From NCBI GenBank assembly GCA_965237505.1, contig CBDEFR010000009.1:1798001-1862000 (forward strand): a stretch of 64,000 nucleotides of DNA. The letters are read 5' to 3'. Source of the DNA: NVTR01 sp965237505 (GTDB lineage Bacteria; Pseudomonadota; Alphaproteobacteria; Rhodobacterales; Rhodobacteraceae). Position 1 is the stretch's first letter; each line of letters opens with the position of its first letter. This document shows positions 57,352-64,000 of this stretch, one piece after another. Made by a program: the position numbers and the translations under genes. The notes beneath the pieces were generated by a model, which worked only from the letters and a program-made list of their open reading frames with translations, was not told the origin of the DNA and made no database searches.

Positions 57352-57573
57352 ATGTCTACGATTGGATTAGACAGTTGGGCTGTCGACCTGAAGGATGTTG
57401 GCGCGGTCTATCCGTTCCAGGGATGGGAAGTGGTGATGGCGATCATCGGCGTGGTTCTGTGGATCTGCTGGCACATATGGCAGGTGCGTGCCGAAGGGGC
57501 GGAGTATAAGGCGGATATCGCCAGCCATGGGTCTCCGGAGGCCATCAAGAAGGCGCTGGACGAGCATCCATAA
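57352..57573 (+). CDS. Small single-pass membrane protein next to amt
   Basis: A 73-residue protein with a hydrophobic segment (VVMAIIGVVLWICWHIW, about residues 27-43) and an acidic C-terminal tail. Ribosome site AAGGAG before the ATG. 30 bp after amt in the same direction, and probably co-transcribed. It may be a regulatory or assembly partner of the channel; I do not know a family. Confidence 0.65.
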   Translation: MSTIGLDSWAVDLKDVGAVYPFQGWEVVMAIIGVVLWICWHIWQVRAEGAEYKADIASHGSPEAIKKALDEHP

Positions 57574-57592
57574 GCCGCATTCCACTATGAAT

Positions 57593-57626
57593 CCGGGAAG
57601 GCGCGGTGTTGCCGGCGCCTTCCCGG
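57593..57626 (+). terminator. GC-rich hairpin after the amt operon
   Basis: CCGGGAAGGCGC and GCGCCTTCCCGG form a perfect 12-bp stem with a 10-nt loop, 20 bases after the small membrane protein gene. No U-run, but the stem is strong enough to act as the operon end. Confidence 0.6.
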
Positions 57627-57650
57627 CAGCACCCCAGATCCATGACCTTA

Positions 57651-58810
57651 TACCAACGGCCCCCAGATTTGACTCAAGGGGATTCCCACGAGCGGCGTGA
57701 TCTGATTCAGTGGCATCAAGGCAAGGGAGGCTTTGATGGCAGTAAGGATTACGCGAAAAGACAAGTCCGCAGGCGAGCTTCGCCAGGAAGCGGCGCGGTG
57801 CCGGGATGGGAAAGCGGCGCGACGGATGTTGGCGATTGCCCTGGTTCTGGATGGGGTTGACCGCAAGACGGCGGCAGAAAACTGCGGCATGGATCGGCAG
57901 ACGTTGCGGGATTGGGCCCACCGTTACAATGCGGAGGGCGTGTCGGGCCTGTTCAACCGTCGCCCGCCGGATCCACCCTGTCTGCTGAGCGCGGCACAGA
58001 AGGAGGAGTTGGCGGAAATGGTTCGGGCGGGTCCCGACCCCGAAACCGATGGGGTTGTGCGCTGGCGGCGCATTGATCTGAAACGCAAGATCGAAGAGCG
58101 CTGCGGCGTCACCATGCATGAGCGAACTGTTGGCAAACAATTGGCAAGCCTGGGCTTTCGGCGTCTGTCGGTGCGCCCGCAGCATCCGAAATCCGACCCG
58201 GATGCACAGGAGGCTTTTAAAAAAACTTCGCCGCAGAGGTAGAAGCAGCCTTGCCGGAAACAGCCCGCAGCAAGCCCCTGGAGATATGGTTTCAGGATGA
58301 AGCGCGGGTTGGCCAGCAGGGCACGCTCACCCGTATCTGGGCCGAGCGTGGAACACGCCCCCGTGCCCCGCGCGACACCCGCTATATCTGGAGCTACATT
58401 TTCGGCGCCGTCTGCCCGGAACGGGCTGAAGCGGCCGCTCTGATCATGCCACATGCCGACACACAGGCCATGAGCGCGCATCTCGCCGAGATCGCTAAAA
58501 CCGTCGCATCGGGCGCACATGCCCTTCTCATTCTGGATGGCGCTGGCTGGCACGGTTCGGCAGAGCTGGAGGTACCCGACAACATCACCCTGCTCAAACT
58601 CCCGCCCTATTCCCCTGAACTCAACCCGATGGAAAATGTGTGGGCTTATCTGCGTGCCAACAAGCTCGCCATATCCGACTTCGACAATTATGAGCAGATC
58701 GTCGACAGGTGTTGCGAAGCATGGAACTTCTTTGCAAACGACAAAACCGCAATCACGTCAATCACTACCAGACAATGGGCCAAAACGGTCAACGACTAGG
58801 GCCGTTGGTA
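57651..58810 (+). mobile_element. IS630-type insertion sequence, copy 3
   Basis: 1160 bp, ends TACCAACGGCCC and its near complement. The 3-bp direct repeat TTA flanks it (57648-57650 and 58811-58813). It is nearly identical to the copy nested in istA at 11859-13018. Confidence 0.92.
57736..58799 (+). CDS. IS630 family transposase, two frames joined at an A7 run
   Basis: Frame one (57736-58242) has the helix-turn-helix; frame two (ending 58799) has WFQDEARVG, LILDGAGWH and NPMENVWAYL. They join at a run of seven A (58219-58225), needing a -1 slip or an added A. It differs from the copy at 11870-12933 in two or three residues. Confidence 0.82.
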
Positions 58811-59021
58811 TTAGCTGTATCCGGCGTATCTCCGGCCAGCCGCTGAAGCATCACCGGTAGGCCTAAGCCGGGGGATGAGACATGCTTGTTCTGGTATCTT
58901 ACCACTGTCAATCCCGGAGTAAAAAGGGTCAATGTCCCGGTGCAAAACTGGACACCTGGTTTGATTTAGGTGCGCACCCTGGTGCGTGTGCTTTCCAAAT
59001 AGCTGATGCGTGCCAGGGTGC

Positions 59022-59038
59022 GTTGGCCGTAGGCCAAC
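59022..59038 (-). terminator. Hairpin after istB in IS21 copy 2
   Basis: GTTGGCC and GGCCAAC with loop GTA, equivalent in position to the hairpin at 27293-27313 in copy 1. Confidence 0.4.
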
Positions 59039-59065
59039 CTTTTCGCAGTTTTGGTATTTTCAGGA

Positions 59066-59818
59066 TTACGGTTTGGCGATTTTGCTCTGGCGCAACCGGT
59101 AGCTTTCGCCGTTCATCTCGAGGATATGGACGTGGTGGGTTAGGCGATCGAGAATGGCGCCTGTGAGGCGTTCTGCGCCGAAGACCTCGGTCCATTCATC
59201 GAACGGCAGGTTTGATGTGATGATGATGGAGCCACGTTCGTAGCGCTGCGAGATGATCTCGAAGAGAAGCTCGGCCCCGGTCTTGCTCAGTGGCACAAAA
59301 CCCAGTTCATCAATGATCAGCAGGTCCTGGCTGACCAGTTGTTTCTGCAAGCGCTGCAGGCGGCGTTCGTCGACGGCCTCGATGAGTTCATGGACGAGAG
59401 CAGCGGCAGTGGTGAAGCGTACTTTCCTGCCCTTCTGGCAGGCCGCCAGACCCAATCCCAGGGCGATATGGGTTTTACCTGTGCCTCTTGGCCCCAATGC
59501 GATGATATTGGCGCGCCGGTCTATGAACTCACCGCGGGCCAGTTGCATGGTCAGGACCTTGTTCAGCGACGGGATGACCTTGAAGTTGAAGCTGTCCAGG
59601 CTTTTGGTCGCCGGGAACTTTGCGGCCTTGATCCTGCGCTCGATCATCCGGCGTTCGCGCTCGATCAGTTCCAACTCGCAAAGCCGCAGCAGGTAGTTGA
59701 TGTGATCCTTGTTCTCCACTGCGCATTGCCGGGCCTGTTTGGCATATTCGCTGTGGAAGGTCGGCAGCCGGAGCTTCTTGAGGTGGTGCTGCAGCAGAAC
59801 CTGCGGGGTGTCGGTCAT
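59066..59818 (-). CDS. istB: IS21 helper ATPase IstB (copy 2)
   Basis: A 250-residue ATPase with GPRGTGKTHIALG (Walker A) and LLIIDELGFVPL (Walker B). The P-loop differs from copy 1 (GPSGTGKTH). The frame is complete. Its istA is dead, so it could only act with another copy's IstA. Confidence 0.9.
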   Translation of the reverse strand: MTDTPQVLLQHHLKKLRLPTFHSEYAKQARQCAVENKDHINYLLRLCELELIERERRMIERRIKAAKFPATKSLDSFNFKVIPSLNKVLTMQLARGEFIDRRANIIALGPRGTGKTHIALGLGLAACQKGRKVRFTTAAALVHELIEAVDERRLQRLQKQLVSQDLLIIDELGFVPLSKTGAELLFEIISQRYERGSIIITSNLPFDEWTEVFGAERLTGAILDRLTHHVHILEMNGESYRLRQSKIAKP

Positions 59819-61303
59819 GCCGGCGCCTGCGCCATCAGGCTCATGTAACTGGCAGGATCTGTGGTCTCGACCTGCGCCCTTGGAAGGTACGGGTAAATCT
59901 CCAGATCGAGCCGGGGTGGGCGTTTCTCGATCCGGCAGAGGACGAGATGCTTCACTGCATCGTAGCCGATGGCCCCGAGTTCCAGTGACTGCCTGATGGC
60001 GCCGTGAACATGGCCCATCTCGAAAGTCTCCAGCAGCCGCAGAACCTGGACGTATTCGCGCTTGCCCTTCTTTCCCATGCGCGCTTCCAGCAGCCGGTGC
60101 AGGGTGGCGAACTCCCCGGGCAGGTCCCAGCCCTGCAACGGAGCCGCCTGATCAAGCGCGCCGACCTTCTGTTCCAGCAGAGGCAGGAAGTGCATCGGAT
60201 CGAAGACCATGTCCGCTTTTTCGTAGGACCGCTTGTGGCAGGCGATGATTTCCGTGCCGCAGCCGATGATGACCTCGTGGACATAGCCGCGAACCTGGAC
60301 CTCGTGATGGGCGTATGCGACCGGCACGGAATAGTCGTTGTTGCGATAGCGGACCATCGAGATCGACGTCGCCCGGGTGCTGACCTTCTCGCAGGCGTCA
60401 GGGGTAGAATCATCAGCGCATCAAGATCACGCATCAGCCGCTCGCCGATAGTCTCGGAATGACCTCGCAATACTTCGTCCTGCCGTTTGAGGCATTGCTC
60501 CTCCAGCCGGGCGTTCAGATCATCGAAACTGTCGAAGCGCGGCATCGGCACCAGGAAGTTCCGCCGGCCATAACCGATTGTGCCTTCGACACTACCCTTG
60601 TCATTGCCCTTGCCAGGACGGCCGAACCGATCCTCAAAGAGATAGTGCGACTGCAACTCCGAGAAAGTTCTGGTGCGTTGCCGGGTTCCGTCCCCGAGGA
60701 TCCGCGCCACCGCGATCGTGGTGTTGTCGTAGAGCCCTGACAGCGGCACGCCTCCGAAGAAGGCAAAGGCGGAGACATGGCCATCACAAAAGGCCTCGGT
60801 TGTCTCCGCCGGATAGGCCTTGATGAAGAACGCGTCCGAGTGCGGCAGAGACATTGCAAAGTAGTGCAGCTTGCGCACGACCCCGCCAATCTCGCCAAGC
60901 GCCTCACCAAAATCAACCTGGGCGTGGCCCGGCGCGTGGCTCAGCGGCACGAACACCTCCCGCGTCCGCCGCTTCCGCTCACGCACATAGTCCGTGACGA
61001 TAGTGATGCCGCCGACGAAGCCATGTTCATCACGCAGACGCTCATATATCCGCTTCGACGTATGCCGCTGCTTCTTGAGCCTCGACTTATCCTCTTCCAA
61101 TATCTGGTTGATGAGCGGAATGAACGGGTCAAGCTTTGGACGGGCTGGTGGCCCATTCCTGCGATACCCCGGTGGCACCGCATGCTTCAGAATTTTTGAC
61201 ACAGTCTTGCGATCAATCCCAAAATGTCGGGCCGCCGCACTCTTGCTCATCCCATCCACATGGCACGCACGGCGTACCCGACTATACAGTTCACAGAATA
61301 CAT
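59815..61303 (-). pseudogene. istA: IS21 transposase IstA (copy 2), two frame breaks
   Basis: Aligned by eye with copy 1, one base is missing just after the start (ATG 61303; GTG-AAC instead of GTGGAA), so the frame opens only at 61259. About 10 bases are missing near 60395-60410 (copy 1 has LPPVPYDACEK; here LPLTPARRS), which puts the last third in another frame (60357-59815). Domain order is otherwise as in copy 1. Confidence 0.85.
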
Positions 61304-61411
61304 CTCCCCGCCCTCAGCTCGTTTGCTTCAGGCTTCAAGGTGCGGAATTTTGCTCCGCGACGGTCAGATCATCCGACCGATTCCGTGGGTATTTTGTCTC
61401 CGGGATTCACA

Positions 61412-61704
61412 GATTGCCGGTCACCGCCAAGGTCCGGCGCTGCGCTACACGTCGACTGAGCCATGCTTACCCGGTCTATGATCTTGAGTATCAGGCGCGG
61501 TTCGATCTGGTCGACAACTGGTTGCTCGGGCTTGACGGTATGCTGGTGTTCGGGCGTCAGGGGCTGTTTGCGCATGACAATACCCACCATGCGATTGCGA
61601 TGGCCTTTGGTGCCACCGACTGCATTGATGCCAGCGGTAAAGTGGACCGGGAAAAATGGGCGCGATATCGCCAGGAATTCGCAACCCATACTGTGGAAGA
61701 TTAA
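61412..61704 (+). pseudogene. Flavin/NAD(P)-dependent oxidoreductase, 3' part only
   Basis: About 97 residues matching the C-terminal end of amine-oxidase/protoporphyrinogen-oxidase-like proteins found in polysaccharide loci: SHAYPVYDLEYQARFDLVDNW, GMLVFGRQGLFAHDNTHHAI. The front of the gene was removed at the border of IS21 copy 2. It is 4 bases from the polysaccharide deacetylase gene, so it was in one operon with it. Confidence 0.8.
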
Positions 61705-61707
61705 GCC

Positions 61708-62560
61708 ATGTCAGAGTGTTGCACTGATATACTAATGTATCATTCAATATCCGACGCGCCCGGACCGGCGTCGATTTCGCCGCGTGTATTTGCAGCGCAG
61801 ATGATGGCGATTGCCAAGGCGCGCGTGCCGGTTGTTTCGATGGACGAGGTGCTTGAACGTCACACCAGCGGCGCCGCCGCGCCATATGCAATCGCCATCA
61901 CCTTTGATGACGGGTTCAGCGATTTCGCCGATGCCGCCTGGCCGGTTTTGCAAACCCACGGCTTCACGGCAGTGGTGTATCTTCCGTCCGGGCTTATTGG
62001 GCGGCACGAAAGCTGGCCGGACTGCCAGACGCCGCCACGCCAGCTGATGGACCGGGCGACGATCGGCGATCTGGCCAAGGCGGGGGTTTGTTTTGGTAGT
62101 CACAGCGTGACGCACAGCGACCTGACAGCGCTGGAAGTTGCGGCTTTGCAGAGCGAACTTGAGCAGTCGAAAATGCAAATTGAAGCCATCACCGAAGGCC
62201 CGGTGCGCCACTTTGCAACACCCTATGGCTACAGCAATTCGCAGGTGAAGCGGCAAATTGCCAGACTTTACGCAACTTCGGTCGGCACCTCGCTTGGGAC
62301 TGCGGATGCGGGTTCCGACATCTACGATTTGCCGCGATTGGAAATGCATTACTTCACCGCGATGTCACGGTGGCAAGACCATCTGGCCGGAAACGGCGGC
62401 GCCTACCTGGCCCGGCGCAAGTTTCTGCGGCGCATTCGCCAGACTGTGCGCCTACCTGGCCCGGCGCAAGTTTCTGCGGCGCATTCGCCAGACTGTGCGC
62501 CTGGCGCCAAAGCGCCCGCCCCACGGCAAGAAATCTGCCGATCAGGGCAGGTTGCGCTGA
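61708..62560 (+). pseudogene. Polysaccharide deacetylase, altered by a 49-bp duplication
   Basis: A NodB-type deacetylase with ILMYHSIS near the start, the catalytic FDDGFSDF and the HSVTHSDLT metal motif (two His). A 49-bp tandem duplication at 62402-62499 shifts the frame 17 codons before the natural end. Removing one unit gives the end RLAPKRPPHGKKSADQGRLR and a TGA overlapping the flippase ATG (TGATG). As it stands the frame reads through into the flippase gene. The catalytic part is unaffected, so the protein may still work if the tail is dispensable. Confidence 0.8.
62402..62499. repeat. Tandem duplication of 49 bp
   Basis: The unit 62402-62450 starting CCTACCTGGCCCGGCGC is repeated exactly at 62451-62499. 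49 is not a multiple of three, so the duplication causes the frame fusion of the deacetylase and flippase. Confidence 0.95.
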
Positions 62561-64000
62561 TGTCCACGACCCGGCAGTTCAGCAAGGGCGTTGCCTGGAT
62601 CGCCGCGGGCACCTGGGCCGAGCAGGCGATCAACTTTCTGGTGTTCGTGACTCTTGTTCGGCTTCTGGGTGCCGAAAACTTCGGCCTGATCGCGATGGCC
62701 GGTGCATTTGTAATCGTTGCCGAATTCCTGGTCCGTGAATCGATTTCGGAATATCTGATCGCCGCGCACGCGCCAACCAAGGCAGAATGCGACACGGTGT
62801 TTTGGATGCTGGTGGCCGCCGGACTGACGCTGGCATTTGCGCTAATTCTTGGTGCCGGTTCGATTGCCAGATATTACGGCGAAACCCAGGTTCAGAGCCT
62901 GATCGTCGCTCTGTCTGCAACGGTCCCGTTTATCGCGCTGACGGCGGTGCCGATTGCGCTGCTGCGCCGGGAATTGCGCTTTCGCGCGCTGTCGCTGCGG
63001 GCAGTGGCCGGGGTGGTGGTTGGCGGCATTGTCGGGCTTGTCATGGCCTGGCAGGGTGCCGGAGTCTGGAGCATCGTCGGCCAGCGTTTGGCGCAGGTTG
63101 GAACCAACGTAACGCTTGCCTGATTCGCCGTGCAATGGCGGCCCGGACTGACCGCCAGCCGCAAGGAACTGCGCAAGATTCTTGGATTTGGCAGCCAGAT
63201 GATGGCGTTTCGCGCGGCAGAACTTGCGGTCATCCAAATTCCGTTCATCATCATTGGTGCAACACTTGGCGCAACCACGCCTTGGTGTTTTCGCAATTGC
63301 CTGGCGTCTGGTGGAAGTGGCGTCATATTTTGTCGCGACTCCGCTGCGCGTGGCAGCCCAGCCCAGCTTTGCCGCGGTGACCCGAGAGGGGAATGTCGCG
63401 GCAGACCTGTTGTTGGATGTGCACCGGCTGGCAGGCGTTCTGGCGCTACCGATATTCGCCGGGCTTGCGTGCCTGGCCGGCCCGACGCTCAATGTTTTGT
63501 TTGGGTCCGAGTGGGACGCCGCGGCCCCGGTGCTGTCGGTGCTCGCCCTTATGGGCGTCTATATTTGCATTGAGCGGGTTCAGCAATCATTTTGCCTTGC
63601 CGCTGGCCGGGTTGGGGCGCTTACAATTCTGGCTTGGCTGGAAGTGGTGGTGGTGGCGGTTGCAGTGTTCAGCGTGGTGGCGCACGGTCTGTGGCTGGTC
63701 TCTATCACATTCGTCGCGCCGTTCTTATTGCTCTGGATTTTCCGGTTCCGCGTGGTGGCGCGGCTCGCCGGGCGTTCGGCACTGGAAATTGTCGGCCTCC
63801 ACGTCCGCCCATTGCTTGGCGCAGCACTCATGTTTTTGATCGTTTTGATGGTGGCCAATGGCATGTCCGGCAATTCAGCGCTAGTGATCGTCAGCGTCGG
63901 CGTCGTTGCGGGCGTTCTGGTTTACACAGCATTTGCCTCCCTTTTTATGCGTGATCGAATTGATTTGCTGTGGTCATATATCCGCATGGGCGCCAGTTCG
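62560..64000 (+). pseudogene. Wzx-like oligosaccharide flippase, stop codon and frameshift, runs off the window
   Basis: A membrane protein of the polysaccharide flippase type. The start is at the ATG 62560 (STTRQFSKGVAWIAAGTWAEQ). It reaches a TGA at 63121-63123 in the middle of a continuous frame (NVTLA*FAVQWRPG). Near 63283 an extra base shifts the frame (GATLGATT to LGVFAIAWRLVEVAS). After this the frame stays open to base 64000, ending inside a membrane segment. Two lesions make it non-functional unless they are sequencing errors. Confidence 0.8.

Larger units (their letters stand above)
58906..61411 (-). mobile_element. IS21 family insertion sequence (type A), copy 2, degraded
   Basis: Ends TGTCAATCCCGG at 58906 and the complement of TGTGAATCCCGG at 61411. 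No target duplication (ACCAC left, GATTG right), unlike copy 1. This and the broken genes around it point to recombination between copies. istB looks intact, istA is broken. Confidence 0.9.

Noticed and set aside
61708..63123. A 471-residue deacetylase-flippase fusion protein
   Set aside because: The joining is produced by the 49-bp duplication; both parts have their own normal start and stop when one unit is removed.

Overview
The window reads as a marine alphaproteobacterium of the Rhodobacteraceae (Roseobacter type). The grounds are a lipoprotein/DacF/Tmk/HolB/TatD/PhnP-like gene order typical of that family, a nearly complete trimethylamine (TMA)/TMAO to monomethylamine catabolic gene set of the kind known from marine roseobacters, and the general alphaproteobacterial look of the proteins. 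No rRNA was seen; one tRNA-Ser(TGA) is present.

Layout. 1-1.24 kb: an IS630-type element. 1.4-7.8 kb: a compact minus-strand housekeeping run (AEC permease, PhnP-like hydrolase, tatD, holB, tmk, dacF-like, SPOR lipoprotein), then tRNA-Ser. 8.3-18.7 kb: a ruined surface-polysaccharide region, with an ABC flippase-type exporter split by an IS630 element and a glycosyltransferase cut by an IS21-type element. That IS21 element is itself split by a second IS630 group. Next to it an ISAs1 element sits in the target duplication of an IS1202-like element. 19-24.6 kb: an aromatic-ring catabolic operon (fumarylacetoacetase, maleylacetoacetate isomerase, flavin hydroxylase, DUF2783 protein, two MBL-fold proteins). 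24.6-28.8 kb: decayed genes, including a UPF0261 gene interrupted by an IS21 element with a clean 5-bp duplication.

28.9-57.6 kb is the metabolic core. TmoXWV imports TMAO; Tmm oxidises TMA to TMAO; Tdm cleaves TMAO to dimethylamine and formaldehyde. GmaS joins methylamine to glutamate, MgsABC makes N-methylglutamate, and MgdABCD oxidises it to glutamate and formaldehyde. An Amt-family channel with a small membrane protein lies next to gmaS. A second glutamine-synthetase-like gene, a flavin oxidoreductase, three small proteins of unknown function, and GlxA/AraC-type and GntR/FadR-type regulators are interleaved. The dimethylamine monooxygenase step (dmmABCD) is not in the window. 57.6-64 kb: another IS630 copy, a second IS21 copy and a second decayed polysaccharide segment (flavin oxidoreductase tail, polysaccharide deacetylase, Wzx-like flippase running off the end).

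A dominant theme is insertion-sequence load and gene decay: nine IS elements in 64 kb and about a dozen non-IS genes broken by insertion, frameshift, stop codon or a 49-bp tandem duplication. Removing each element with one copy of its target repeat restores the host reading frame exactly in four cases (ABC exporter, istA, UPF0261, lysR), so these insertions are real. Several single-base frameshifts could instead be sequencing errors and are marked as such. No phage, CRISPR or defence system was found.
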